DNA of 64,000 bases from Mesostigma viride (GCA_009746045.1 RPFO01000296.1:186001-250000); one strand, 5' to 3'; positions 1 through 12,182 are shown, numbered from the stretch's first letter. The notes: a model not told the origin generated them from the letters alone. Numbers and translations: made by a program.

Positions 1-904
1 CTATTATATCTCTCAGTATTAGGCATAATACCTCTCATTATTAGCTATAATATCTCTCTGTTAGTGAATGGTGTTGGAAAAATTCGATGAGTGATCATGA
101 ATGGTGATTGCCCTGGTTGTTTTTATTGTTGTTTGGTCACTGTTGATCATGACTGGTGAATTGTTTACTGCTGTTTGGACTAGGGACCATCATGGGTGAC
201 TAATGTTGGTGATTGTGATTGGTGAGTGTAAATGATGTTTGTGGATGTTGTTTGCTGTTTGTTTGTGATTGCTGATTGCGATCCATGACTGGTATGAGTG
301 CTCATCACTGGGTGGCGTTCTTGGTTATTTTTCCTCCGAGGTTCTGCGATAAATTTTCCTTGTAATAGCTAGCCTTGATGCTTGGCCGCATTTGGTAGAG
401 CTGTTCTTATTACGCGAAGCTGGCTTTGAAGCGGTCCGAAGGGCGTATTATGTATACACCTTTAACTGTATAGCTACCATTGTGTTGCATCAATAGTCAT
501 GAAAGTCATGGCAAAAATGTCGGTTGGTTTCGTGGGATTCAGGGGCTCTCATTGCCCCCCGTTTTTTTGTTTGCGATAGTCTCTCATTCTCACCCCCCTT
601 TTGCTTCCCTGACAAACTTGTTTCTCCCCATTCGTCTCTCGCCTCTTTGTCTGCTCTGTTTCCTGTATGTGGCCTCTCACTTCCATCCCCTGTGCTAGTC
701 TAGTGTGCTTTTCCAGGGTGCATGCACAAAAACCCTCGCATACCACCCATGCCCTGTGTTGATTGACATCCCTGGCTCCCTGCTTGTTTTGCGTGCTTGA
801 GGTCTGGCTCATATTTTCATCACCTTTTGCTTTCTTTTCTTGAGGAGCCTCACTTATATTGCCATCGCCCATGCCCTTGTCTTCTTGCTTGGCACCCCTT
901 GCAG
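1..904 (+). other. Probable intron of the EF-hand gene
   Basis: The stretch is T-rich, with imperfect repeats of a TGATTGGTGA-like word in the first 300 bases and no convincing exon. It ends in a polypyrimidine tract and CTTGCAG acceptor just before the first recognised exon at 905. The EF-hand gene therefore probably begins outside the window. Confidence 0.45.
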
Positions 905-3900
905 CATGCGGACCTCAAGGAGTGCTTTGAGCTCATGGACGCCGATGGGTCTGGTGGGTGTGGCGGACCCAATGGGTCTTGTCGGTGGCAGACACAGGTT
1001 TTATATCTGGGTGGCGAGGGCAGGGATGAGAGGGTTGAGGATGTGACAAGCGCATGCGCTCTGATGGGTCCGGCGGGTGGCTGGGTAGTAGTTAGTATAT
1101 AGTTTGTATATATATGGGTTTTGTGGGAGGGAGAGAGGGGAGGGAGGGGAGGGAGGGGAGGGAGGGGAGGGAGGGGAGGGAGGGGAGGGAGGGGAGGGAG
1201 GGAGGGAGGGGAGGGAGGGGAGGGAGGGGAGGGAGGGAGGGAGGGAGGGGAGGGAGGGGAGGGAGGGGAGGGAGGGAGGGAGGGGAGGGAGGGGAGGGAG
1301 GGGAGGGAGGGGAGGGAGGGGAGGGAGGGGAGGGAGGGAGGGAGGGAGGGAGGGGAGGGAGGGGAGGGAGGGGAGGGAAGGGAGGGAGGGGAGGGAGGGG
1401 AGGGAGGGGAGGGAGAGGGAGGGAGAGTGAGGAGCTTATGGACTGTAATGGATCTGGTGTGTGTTGCCCCGATGTTGCTGTAGTATTGTTTGCTTGGATT
1501 TGGTGGGCGGATCTGTGTTTTAGGCCCAGGATTAAGCTTTTTTGTTCTATCACTGTAAGCATGGTGGTCTGACTGTGCCGCCTGAATGGCACACCACCCA
1601 CCGCACACCACCCACCACCCACCACCCACCACCCACCACCCACCACCCACCACCCACCACCCACCACCCACCACCCACCACCCACCACCCACCACCCACC
1701 ACCCACCACCCAACCACCCACGACTGCCGCTTGTCGCCACCAGGTGCCATTGATGCGGACGAGCTGATGACTGCGTTTGAGGTGCTGGGGCTACCCGCCA
1801 AGCGCAGCCACATCATCAAGACGCTGGCCGCGGTGGACTCGGATGGATCCGGGGAGGTCAGTGCTCATACAGTGACCATGTTACTAGTGCATGCTATTTT
1901 ATTGTGAGACAACATAGTAATGCGTGGCATGCCTTAGCGTATGACACGCAAGTACTTAGGTAATATTGCGTGCTTGTGGCCACAATGATCCGTTGCGAGT
2001 GATAGAAGTTAGAAGTACCTTCTATTGGCTTTATTGAGCATATAAATTGGCATGTTTTTGGAGGACACTTGAAGTTAATCGATCTTAATCTGGTATTTTG
2101 CATGGAGCAATTAAATTAGTTTGGGGCATATAGGCGATCATTGCAATCTTCTTCCTCGTTCTTTTGCGTGTGCGGAAGGGGCACTTTGCCTTGCAGGCAG
2201 GATGAGGGGGGTGGGAAGAGGAAGCAAGGATGCGTGGTACAGGCATGGGGGGCGGGGGGGGGGGGGGGGGGGGGGGGAGGGCCAGGCTTTTCCCTAAGAT
2301 TATATACCACCTCAGGTCCACCTAAATCCCGTTTTGATCCCAATCTAACTCCAATACGCAGAAGTCGGCCCAAAATAGCTTTCAATCACATTGTAATTTT
2401 TTTCTTGATATTCCCGTGTCTAGGGCCCAACATTTTAACCCTCCTCTCTGCCCGCGCAGGTCAAGTACGTCTTGCTCAGCTTTGATATCATTTGGCCGGT
2501 GCATGCTCCTGCTCACACCTCCTGCCCTCCTTCAAGGGGAGTACGGGGAGTTTATCCACATCACGGCGTCATGAGCACGCTTGGCTCATGGCACACACAC
2601 TGCCACTACCACTATTTTCACACACTCAAACATTCACACTCACGCGCACATGCAGGTGGAATACGAGGAGTTCATCCAGATCATGACGGGAGAGCTGCAC
2701 CAGGAAGACAATGGGCTCGATGACGATGATAACCCCGAGAAGACGAAAGGTGGGCCACACGTGTGCAACGGGGAATAGCACGGTATCATTATCATCATCA
2801 TTATTACTATTATTTTATATGTAGGTGGGCCCCACGTGTGCAACGGGGAATAGCACGGTATCATTATCATCATCATTATTACTATTATTTTATATGTAGT
2901 CCATCCTTTCACCAGGAGGAGAGCGGCGTTGACAGTAATGGCAACCCGGAGAAGTAAAATGGTGGGCCACACGTGTGCACTGGTGAAGAGCACAGAATAG
3001 AATGTAGTCCATCCTTTCACCAGGGGGAGAGCGCCGTGGACGATTACGGCAGCCCCGACAAGTAAAAAGGTGGGCCACACGTGTGAATAGCACCGAATAT
3101 TTGGGAGGAGAGCGCGGTGGACGGTAATGACAGCCCCAACAAGTAAAAGATGGGCAGCCAGGAACCGGTCACCGGTGGATGCGGAGGAGTAAGTCTGGGA
3201 ACGATTGAGTGTACATACGATTGAGTGTCTTCTGCTGCGTGAAGCTACTGTGCGTCGACAGGTAAATGTGTGCGATTGGGGGGAACAGCTCCGCCGGTGG
3301 TGGCAGAAACCGCGAAACATCCAAAGGTGGTCAAAGTGTACGAACGAATAGCGCACTAAAGTGTGATGACAACCCACTCCTCCAAGCTTGCCCTGCCTCC
3401 ACTTTTCACCTCCGCCTTTCCCTCCTCCCCTATGGGTTAAAGATCCTCCACCGGGAGGCTATGCTTCCTGTAGGTTGGTATTTGGGATGTTCCTGTTTAT
3501 TAGGGGCATCCATCCATCCTGGGGATGTTCCTGTTAAATAGGGGCAACCATCCATCCAGGGGATGTTCCTGTTCAATAGGGGCATCCATCCATCCTGGGG
3601 ATGTTCCTGTTAAATAGGGGCAACCATCCATCCTGGGGATGTTCCTGTTTAATAGGGGCATCCATCCACCCTGGGGATGTTCCTATTCATGTTCATATCG
3701 ATGCGTTACCTTCCTGTTGGGGGTATTGTGTGTTGTTGCACTTTTCTCCCCATCCATGCAGTTGATAGCGTGGGGGTTGACAGATACTACTATATTGATG
3801 TGTACGATATTTATTTAGTATAGTATATGTTGTATGCATATAGCATGACGATATTTATATAGTATAATATAGACTACATTTATATGCTACTGGCAGCATG

Positions 3901-6900
3901 ACTGGGGCAAAACTCTTTACTAGTTAAATACGTTAGCTGGGAGTGGGTGGCGTACATGGGGATGTTTGACCATGCGCCGCCACCCGTGTTATATCGGTAT
4001 GTGCCTGGCTGGTTGCGGTAACAGGATGGTATGTTGGCGTGCACGTTTGAAATTTGCGGGGGCCAGCTTTATCTTTCTCTGCCTCTTTAACTCTGCTTAC
4101 TTAATCTTCTGCTTCTTGTGTCGGTGCGCAGCTAAAGCGCGCAACCCGCTACCCTTCAAACTTCTGGCAACCGCGTACCGCCGCAAGATGGTGAGCGCGC
4201 ACATCAACGGCCATGCACTAAATAGAACGAACGCATGTGCACGAATTGGTTCAGTGTCATCAAAATATCCAGTGCCCCTTCTAGCCACGGATGCATGAGT
4301 TCAGTGCCATCAATATATTGATGTATTAATATAGTGCTGTACTGTTGTACTGCTATTGATGTACTGTACTGCGATGGATGTGTTCTACTGCTATTATGTA
4401 CTGTACTGCTATTGTGTACTGTACTGCTATTATGTACTGTACTGCTATTGTGTACTGTACTGCTATTGTGTACTGTACTGCTATTGTGTACTGTACTGCT
4501 ATTGTGTACTGTACTGCTATTGTGTACTGTACTGCTATTGTGTACTGTACTGCTATTGTGTACTGTACTGCTATTGATGTATCGTACTGCTATTGATGTA
4601 CTGTACTGCTATTGATGTATCGTACTGCTATTGATGTACTGTACTGCTATCGATGTATCAAGTGCCCCTGTTTGCCACGACAAATTCACAAGCAGGCGGT
4701 TAGCAAGCGGTCATCAATTGACTGGGTGAAGATGGGAACGACTGTTAACTGTAAACGTGTTCTTACATATGGGAACTCTATTTCTTCTGCTATGATATTC
4801 TGTTGCTGTCATTGACCCTATTGCCACATCCATCCAACCCACGTCCCCTCACCATGCCACCTCCTCTTTTCTTAGCCATTCACCCCCCCCCTTTTCCTAG
4901 CCATTCACCCCCCCTTTTCCTAGCCATTCACCCCCCCTTTTTCTAGCCATTAAGCCCCCCTCTTCCTAGCCATTAAGCCCCCCCTTTTCCCAGCCATTAA
5001 CCCCCCCTGTTCCTGGCCATTTACCCCCCCTTTTCCTAGCCATTCACCCCCCCTTTTTCTAGCCATTCACCCCCCCTTTTCCTAGCCATTAAGCCCCCCC
5101 TTTTCCCAGCCATTAACCCCCCTTTTCCTGGCCATTTACCCCCCCTTTTCCTAGCCATCAACCCCCCCCTTTTTCTAGCCATTAAGCCCCCCTTTTTCTA
5201 GCCATGCACCCTCGACATATTCTCAGCTGGTAGGGGCCCTGTTTAAGCGCCACGAGGGTACATTGCTATGCGTTAAAAGTTGCTCTAATTCATTCCTATC
5301 GCCAATGCACGTACCCTCACCACTGCCCCTTGCTGATTCATTTTATTCCTCGTCATATTCATCTCAGCTGGTGTTGTCGCTGATTGAGCGAGACAAGAGA
5401 GGGGACACAGAAGATGGTGCTAACCATTGCCATAGTGGATCCTGTCGCCCAAACACTTTCTACCCACCCACACCCACAGCTGGTGGAGTCGCTGATTGAG
5501 CGAGACGAGGAGACGATGCAGAAGATGGTGCGGCGCGCCAACCTGGCGCAGTCGGAGCGTGAGGCCGCGATCAAGGAAGCCGGCACCAATGAGTGGGCCA
5601 AGGCCACGGTGAGGGCTCCAAAGATTGACCACTGTTGTTACTTAAAGAACTCTTTTAACAACTGATGTTGCGTGATGCCGGCAGACACCAAGTAGGCAAA
5701 GCCCACGATGAGGGCTTAAAAAATAGATCACTGCAGTAGAACTTATTAATGATGATGCACGATGGCGGCAGACAGCCTCCAGGCCCGTAACTTCAACCCG
5801 TAATTGATGGCATCTTCTTACCATGCCCTGCCACCCACGTTCGCTCCATTCTCTAATGACGTGCCCGCAGTGGGACACCCTCCAGGCCCTTTAATTCATC
5901 GCTCTTCCCGCCATATATCATAATCGTACGTTTATCCGCGCTGGTCCAATTCTTCTACTTGCGCCCGTAGCGGAACACCCTCCAGGCCGTGATCCGTGAA
6001 ACTTCACCCCCGTGATTGATCTGGCATCTCCTTTTCTTGGCCTCTACCCACGTATCGGTCCATTCTTTTTTTTTTTATTGCGCCCGCAGCGGAGCGCCCT
6101 CCAGGCCGCCAAACTGGAACGCGAAGGCAACAAGCCCCGGGCGGCCAACGGCGATGTGCGATGCCCAGGGTTGGCGAGCCGGCGAAAGAGCGTCATCGGT
6201 GGTGATGGTGACTTCCTCGGCAGCAGCAAGGAGAGCAGCCCAGGTGGGTGGCCAGGGGGGCGTCGCTTTTCTCTACAGATGCTAGTAGTCAGTGGTCTCG
6301 GTCATGAGGATGACCTGCCCGTGAGTAGCAGCGAGGGCAAGTGAAAGGGCAAGTGAAAGGGTGCTTGTTCTCGTACTGAGTACGTCATGATTCTGGGATA
6401 TGCTAGAATGCTATGAGAAAGGGCATGGCGACCTGCCAGGCAGCAGCAAGTAGTAGAAGCAAGCCGGTGGACAAGCAAGGAGGGTTCAGGGTGCGTTTTT
6501 GGAATACATAGGGACTATCGGTAGTAGTATTCGTTACCTTCGTAAGGGGCATGGTGACCTGGATGAAAGGGGTGGCTGACGTGAGGGCTTGCCCAGGCAG
6601 CAGTGAGGGCAAGCACAGTCATGAGTACACTTGAGTGCTCCCAGGAACACTAGAGTGCTCCTAGTGGTAACACTAGAGTGCTCCTAGGAACACTAGAGTG
6701 CTCCTAGTGGTTACACTAGAGTGCCCCCAGGAATACTAGAGTGCTCCTAGTTGTATACCCTAGTCGCTTCATGCTGGTAGTAATCTCTCTACTGGTGCTA
6801 ATGAGCGCGGGCACATAATCATAGAGTGCATGTAATAGATATTCTTTTTTCAATGTGCCAGTAGCATCATTTGCCCTCGTAATGACATTCTAGTGGTATA

Positions 6901-9900
6901 CTTCCATAGTCATGAATGCTCTGAAGGTATTCTTCCGAGTCATGATGTCCTAGTGGTATATTTCCCAGTAACAAATGCTTTAGTGGTAGCGTTCCTGGTC
7001 ATGATGCGCCGGACATGGGATTGATCGTGTGCGGACGAATTTCGAATGATGCCTGTTAATACCCCTTTTCTAATGATGCCTGTTAATACCACCTTTCTAA
7101 TGATGCCTGTTGATACCACCTTTCTAATGATGCCTGTTAATACCCCTTTTCTAATGATGCCTGTTAATACCCCTTTTCTAATGATGCCTGTTAATACCAC
7201 CTTTCTAATGATGCCTGTTGATTCCCCCCCACCTAAACCCTTTCACCGGTCAACCAACTTACTAGTATTTCTAGAAACTCTTTCTCCCTTTCCATCCCCA
7301 ATCGCGCCGCGACGCCACAGGGCTACACCGTTCTGACGGCCTCCCCAGCAGCACGAGCCGCCGCGCGACCGACGGGCTCCCTTTCCTGCTTGCAAACCTC
7401 GACGGTGGCGAAGGCGACGCTGGCGCCGACGGCGCGATCGACATAGAGCGGCTGCGTGCCCTCGCACAAGCCGGGAACGCCTTCCTCCGGAGCCAGATGA
7501 TCGCGGACGGGGATGCCGGCGATGATGTTAATAGACGCGATGGCGACGGGGAGGGATACCTGGAGCCGACCTCTCCCAATGGGTACGGGTCCAATGCCAA
7601 CGGGTCCCTCCTGTATTCGCACCCGTATAACTACGACCAGGGCAACGAGCTGGCGAGCTGGGATGCCCCAGGGGTGGCCGCCGCGTGGGGGGGGCAAATC
7701 TCGTATGACCCCCACCACCCGCGGTCGTTCACGCCCGGGCCGGAGTTATACCAGCAGCCGCGCGGGCCGGGATGCTTTGCGTACTTGCCGGGGAGAGGTA
7801 CTAATTCTAGCGGACGGAACTCGGCCGACATCGGCATGCTGGCACGGGGGTCGTACCAAGCGATGCACGGCCAGGGGCGCGCGCAGGGGGGCGGCCCGAC
7901 CCTGGGTAGGGTCGCGAGTAGTGGGGCGCTCAACCGGGGGGGGGGTCTTTTGGTAAACCGTGGCGGGGGCAAGCTCAAGAACGGGGTGGTGATGGCGGGG
8001 GGAAGCGCGGTTGGGGGGGTGAGGCATCGTGAGGCTGGACCGAATAACCGGCGCAACTCCATGCCGGCGATGGCATTACTCGAGGGGGGAGACGCCAGGG
8101 GGGGTTCTCTGGGGCTCAAGCTCGCAGCGGCGGCCAACAGTGCGGCATTGCTCCAGCGGAGATTTTCGAGCGGGGCGCGAGCATGCCTTGTGGACGGCTG
8201 CAACTGCGGCGGCAGTATACCGCAGCACCTTGCGGGGGGGGGCAGCGGGGGGGCGTCCCCGCTAGGGCCAGGAGGCTTTAACTTTGCGGGCATGGTGGCG
8301 GATGGGAGGGCCTCCAACAGCTGTCCTCCGTCACCGACAGCCCATGCGGCGGCGGCGACAGTGCGGCGGCACAGCGGGTTTGGCCCAGGTTGGTGAGAAT
8401 TGTGCACATTCGCTCGGGGCTCCTGGGTCGTTGTATGGGCGACTACTGGTCACTGTACCGGCCTATTGGTGTCTCATGGTTATGGTGCGGGCATCATGAG
8501 TACTCGATAGGTTCCTACCGGTCATCGTGTGGGCTGCTATGGTCACTCTATTGGTGTCTCATGGTTATGGCACGGGGCATCACGAGTACTCTGTAGGTTC
8601 CTACCGGTCATCGTGTGGGCTGCTATGGTCACTGTATGGCCTTTCCTGGTCACTCTAGGCCTCCCCGTGGTCACTGTATGGGCTTGTTATGGTCACAGCA
8701 TGACCTTACCTGGTATGACATGGGGAGGCGCTGGACCTCCCGTGAAACACGCCCTCTCGTGGTCACTGTATGGCCTTCTCGTGGTCACTGTATGGCCTTC
8801 TCGTGGTCACGATGTGGTCTCCCCATGTTCCCTGTATGGCCTTTCCTGGTCACTGTAGGCCTCGCCGTGGTCACCGTATGGCCTTCTCGTGGTCGCTGTG
8901 TGGGCTACGTGTGGCTGGTGCTGCCTGAAAGCTCACTCTCTGGTCCCGCGGGCCGCATGGGCCCCCCTTGTTGGTTGCTCTCCTGTGGACGCACAAAAGA
9001 TAGAAAGAAGAGAGGGGGGGGGGGGGGGGGGCTGCTCGAAAATCATTTCCAAAGACTTCTACGTGCCTGTGTACTAGTCATGAATAAGAAACAAGGTTCC
9101 CAACATGGAACATGGATATAAACCCATTATGGATACTTACTCAACATGGACACCCACCCAACACGGACACTTCTTCATCATGGACACCCACCCAACATGG
9201 ACACTTCTTCAACATGGACACCCACCCAACATGGATATCAACAGTGTGCACTCATTCGCTATCTGGCCCAAACTGACCATCCTTTCGTCCACCTTCACCT
9301 TTGCTCCCTGTGGGCCCCAGCAGGCTACGAGCCTCCCGGTCTATCGGGGCGGGCCTCGCCCTCTCGGGCGTCGCTCCCCGACCTGCCCCCTGCGCCCTCG
9401 CCGGACCCCCACGAGGCCGCCAAGCTGCGGGTTAGTGCGCACAGCAATGTTGTTGCTTATATCCTTGCTACACTGTCCGTGGCAACGTTGCAGTGCTGGT
9501 GGAACTGATATCTTTTCACACTTGCTGTGTTAGTGGTGACGCTGATCAGTGCAAGGGGCAGAACTGCAAGGGCTAGTAGTTTTGCGTTTTTTGCCCTACG
9601 TAATGCAGTGATTACATGGCATGTGCCTTTGGTGCCCAACGACTTGCCAACAGAGGCACCAGTAAATGAAATCTTCCCCCATGGGTATACAGTGCCAGTT
9701 TTTTCGAGTTTGTTTTCCAGGGATCCGCGGGCAACATTTGCTGTGTCCGACTATGACACCAGATATTGCCAGTGACGGTCGGGAGAACTAGTGACGTGGC
9801 GTGCCTTGTGGCATTCGCGGCAGTGGCAAGGGTGACCGTGTCAGTGGCATTTGTTTGTTCACGGTCCCAGCAAGCGCGTTGATGTTCATGTGCACCTTCA

Positions 9901-12182
9901 TGCCTGCAAGGTCCCAGCAAGCAGGGCTCACTCGCAAGCCAGAGGGTAGGGGACGGGCAGGCAGGGGGGCAGGGGGGGGGAGTTAGGCAGGTGGGCACTA
10001 GACCGGGAATTCAACCAGTTTTCATAGGGGTGTGCCTGGCGAAGCAAACGCAGGTAATCAGGCCACTGTTGTTTTCCCTTTGCTGCATCTTTGCCTGCAT
10101 TCGTCGCAAACACCCAAATTTACATACCAAATCGTGCATTTTTCACCTCCTACTCTGGTACCCTGACCTCACTTGCTGGCATGTCGCTGTCGTGGCTCAA
10201 CCTGACCTGCCGTGTCGTCTGCGATCTCTGCATGGATTGCACAACTCCAACCCTGATCCTTTTCTCCTTCTGCTGCTCCTTCTTTCTCCTGCCCTCACTG
10301 CCTCTTGTGTTCCCCACCCTCCGCGCCCTCTCCATCCTCTCCGCCCTCTCCGCCCTCTCCGCCTCTCCGCCCTCTCCGCCCTCCCCGCCCTCCCCGCCCT
10401 CCCCGCCCTCCCCGCCCTCCCCGCCCTCGCCCCCCCCTCTGCCCTCTCTACCCTCTCCGCCCTCTCCACCCTCCCCGCCCTCCCCGCCCTCCCCGCCCTC
10501 TCCGCCCTCCCCGCCCTCCCCGCCCCCTCTACCCTCTCCGCCCTCCCTCCCTCCCTCCCTCCCTCCCTCCCTCCCTCCCTCCTCCCTCCCTCCCTCCTCC
10601 CTCCCTCCCTCCCTCCTCCCTCCCTCCCTCCCTCCCTCCCTCCCTCCCTCCCTCCCTCCCTCCCTCCCTCCCTCCCTCCCTCCCTCCCTCCCTCCCTCCC
10701 TCCCTCCCTCCCTCCCTCCCTCCCTCCCTCCCTCCCTCCCTCCCTCCCTCCCTCCCTCCCTCCCTCCCTCCTGCCTCTCCTGCGTCCCCTACTCCCCTTC
10801 GTTCCTCCGTCCTTCCCCTCCTCTTTGTTCTCTCTTCTTGCCCATCCCCCCCGCCCTCCCTCAACTCATTTCACGACCGCGTTGCCACCCTTCACCCTAA
10901 ACCTAATCCCAAACTCCAATCTCCAAACCCGACACCGTCGACAGCACAAGCCAGCCAAGGCGGCGCTGAACATACGCCTGACGGCGCTGCAGGAGATTCA
11001 AGCGGAGCAGCAGCGACTCGAGGCACAGGCTGCGCTCACCGCGGCCGCGCAAGCGCCCCTCATGCGCAGCCAGAGCCTGTCCCCCCACCACTGGCAGGGC
11101 AACGCCTACGCCCACGCAAACTCCTTCAACGCCAGCCTGAGCCCCTGCAGCAGTAACCTCAGCCCAGGCGGGGGGAACCCCCATAATGCCCTGCTGTCCC
11201 CCGCTGGCCAGCGGTCGCCCCGCGTGCTACTTAGCCCACTCAGCCCACTCAGCCCCAAATCGGGCAAGTCGCCCTGGGAAGGGAGGGGACTAAGCGAGGA
11301 GGAGACAAACGGCGCACGTCGGCACTCCTCGTACGAGCTCACCATGCGGCTGCGGGAGGCCCCTGGGGCATCCCCTTTCGCAGGCCCGCAGTCATCTTTG
11401 TCGGGTGCGCAGTCGTCACTCTCGGTGACCACGCATGCATCCGCCACACCGAGTGGGGCATCTAAGGGACAGGGGGAAGAATCCACGAGTCCTGGGGGGG
11501 GGGTACAGGTCAGGGTGGGGCGCCGTTCAGTCCGGGGGCGGGTTCCACCAGTGCCCATTCCGCGGCCAAAGGGCCCTCGTCCCTCAGCCCCCAGCCAGCC
11601 CAGCAAAGGGTCTCCTCTTCTTTGAGTCCCCGGTCCACAGATCAAGGGCGGGAGGCATCGAATGAGATGTTTGCTGGCGACGTGCCGCGTTCGTCGAGCG
11701 CGAGCGCGGTGCCTGCGGAGGCAAACGCGGGGGGAGCCAACATCGGGGAGGCCACGGCAACGGATGGATCGATGGATGGAGGCGGGGTGACCCTGGTTGG
11801 CGCCTCCGGGGACTTGAATGGGGCGCAGGAGAGGGACGGCGAGAGGGCGGAGGGATACGGGGCGAAGCGGGCACAGGAGGCGGCCCCGGCGGCTGAGGCG
11901 ATGGCAGGGACGGAAGCATCTGACGGACGCGAGGGTTATGCCTCCACTCGTGCAAGGCAACCAAGTGCAAGGCAACCAAGTCCAAGGCAACCACCGGTGG
12001 AGGCAGCAGCCATAGGTCCACGCTCTTCTGACGGGCGAGCGGAGGAAGCATTGGCGATGGACCAGGACGCTCGGAGGGGGGGTGACAGCGGCGAGGAATC
12101 GAGTGGGGCGGCCGTTGTTCCTGATGAGGATGGCGGGGCCGCGGATGAGGGGTCGGGAGGGGGGCGAGGAGAGGGTGTATGA
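905..12182 (+). CDS. EF-hand calcium-binding protein with long low-complexity tail (5' partial)
   Basis: Nine exons can be chained with matching phase and GT-AG borders: 905-953, 1744-1856, 2656-2749, 4132-4190, 5480-5608, 6090-6243, 7321-8388, 9324-9430 (or from 9321) and 10945 onward. The first three encode a pair of EF-hands like the N-lobe of centrin or calmodulin: loop 1 DADGSGAIDADE and loop 2 DSDGSGEVEYEE keep the acidic and glycine positions of a 12-residue calcium loop. Introns cut both loops, after GS-G and after GSGE. Then follow a basic/helical stretch (KARNPLPFKLLATAYRRK, IERDEETMQKMVRRA), a Gly/Ser-rich exon and a Ser/Pro/Ala-rich last exon. No second EF-hand pair is seen, so it is not a plain centrin. 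Upstream exons must lie left of the window. The last exon has an in-frame stop at 11625, but a run of ten G at 11494-11503 separates it from a coding-like frame open to 12182. Calcium binding is secure; the cellular role is unknown. Confidence 0.75.
1128..1428 (+). repeat. (GGGA/GGGGA)n G-rich microsatellite
   Basis: About 300 bases of almost pure GGGAGGGGA-type repeats on the + strand, inside the intron between the two halves of EF loop 1. Many closely spaced G3-G4 runs could form G-quadruplexes. Open frames here (Gly/Glu/Arg or Pro/Ser repeats) are by-products of the repeat. Confidence 0.9.
1588..1724 (+). repeat. (CCCACCA)n heptamer tandem repeat
   Basis: About 18 near-perfect copies of a 7-bp unit at the 3' end of the same intron, ending within 20 bases of the acceptor at 1741-1743. 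It may act as an extended pyrimidine-rich tract; that is inference. Confidence 0.85.
2248..2279 (+). repeat. Poly-G run
   Basis: A near-continuous G tract of about 30 bases within the second intron of the EF-hand gene, prone to sequencing length errors. Confidence 0.85.
2539..2568 (+). pseudogene. Decayed copy of the EF-hand exon start
   Basis: This stretch reads GEYGEFIHITA, a degraded copy of VEYEEFIQIMTG, which begins the true exon at 2656 about 115 bases downstream. It has no good AG acceptor in phase and a stop follows soon after, so it looks like a tandem duplicate of the exon edge left in the intron. Confidence 0.55.
2749..3160 (+). repeat. Tandem copies of an exon end plus its donor site
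   Basis: The sequence straddling the 3' end of exon 2656-2749 (GTGGGCCACACGTGTGCAAC and the following 70 bases) is repeated almost exactly at 2826-2900. Three more degraded copies of the exon tail and donor follow at about 2911-2975, 3020-3085 and 3105-3150, each keeping the order CAGG.GGAGAG, GACAGTAA-like, AGAAGTAAAA, GGTGGGCCACACGTG. All later copies carry stop codons. Confidence 0.7.
3474..3690 (+). repeat. 38-bp minisatellite
   Basis: Five to six copies of a unit of about 38 bp containing GGGGATGTTCCTGTT and GGGGCATCCATCCATCC, in the intron between 2749 and 4132. Confidence 0.8.
4333..4665 (+). repeat. 18-bp minisatellite
   Basis: About 17 copies of TACTGTACTGCTATTGTG with ATTATG and ATTGATG variants at the edges, in the intron between exons 4132-4190 and 5480-5608. 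Confidence 0.9.
4864..5205 (+). repeat. 23-bp pyrimidine-rich minisatellite
   Basis: About 14 diverged copies of a unit CCATTCACCCCCCCTTTTCC plus TAG. Copies vary between CATTCAC, CATTAAG and CATTTAC, so there are subfamilies within the array. Intronic. Confidence 0.85.
5365..5420 (+). pseudogene. Decayed upstream copy of the exon at 5480
   Basis: The sequence CAGCTGGTGTTGTCGCTGAT and the next 35 bases match the acceptor and first part of the real exon at 5477-5530 but contain small indels that break the frame. The copy includes the splice acceptor itself. Confidence 0.6.
5765..5990 (+). repeat. Tandem decayed copies of the exon edge at 6090
   Basis: The acceptor and exon start GCCCGCAGCGGAGCGCCCTC at about 6083 has two upstream relatives at 5862-5893 and 5961-5988, both reading GGGACACCCTCCAGGCC or close to it, and a shorter one near 5768. 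The flanking intron (ATTGATGGCATCT, CCCACGT..CGGTCCATTC) is duplicated as well, giving imperfect units of roughly 100-200 bp. Confidence 0.6.
6628..6750 (+). repeat. CACTAGAGTGCTCCTAG short tandem repeat
   Basis: Six or so copies of an approximately 17-22 bp unit with alternating AGTGGTTA and GGAA spacers, intronic. Looser relatives (TAGTGGTA) continue to about 7000. Confidence 0.7.
7040..7222 (+). repeat. 27-bp minisatellite
   Basis: Seven copies of TAATGATGCCTGTTAATACC plus CCTTTTC or ACCTTTC, ending about 100 bases before the large exon at 7321. Confidence 0.9.
8400..8900 (+). repeat. Degenerate GGTCACTGTATGGCCTT repeats
   Basis: An intronic stretch just downstream of donor 8388 built from diverged copies of a unit of about 22 bp (TGGTCACTGTATGGCCTTCT), including two longer units of about 85 bp at 8470-8640. 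Confidence 0.65.
9098..9240 (+). repeat. Approximately 32-bp repeats with ACATGGACACCCACCC
   Basis: Four to five imperfect copies of an ACATGGACACCCACCCAACA unit alternating with CACTTCTTCA spacers, in the intron before the exon at 9324. Confidence 0.75.
10316..10772 (+). repeat. C-rich array: CCGCCCTC units then (CCCT)n
   Basis: 10316-10540 is made of 8-9 bp CCGCCCTC/CCCCGCCCTC units, and 10541-10772 is almost pure CCCT tetramers. It forms a 450-base pyrimidine tract in the last intron of the EF-hand gene. Long Pro/Ser/Leu open frames through it are artefacts. Confidence 0.9.

Noticed and set aside
1104-1740. Long open frames of Gly/Glu/Arg or Pro/Ser on both strands
   Set aside because: They follow the GGGA/GGGGA and CCCACCA tandem repeats in every frame and lie in an intron whose flanking exons join in phase.
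4333-4665. Telomere-like or coding repeat
   Set aside because: The 18-bp unit is not a telomere motif, and it lies between two in-phase exons, so it is an intronic minisatellite.
9991-10944. Open frame upstream of the last EF-hand exon with long Pro/Ser/Leu runs
   Set aside because: It is produced by CCCT and CCGCCCTC arrays; the coding exon begins at the acceptor before 10945.
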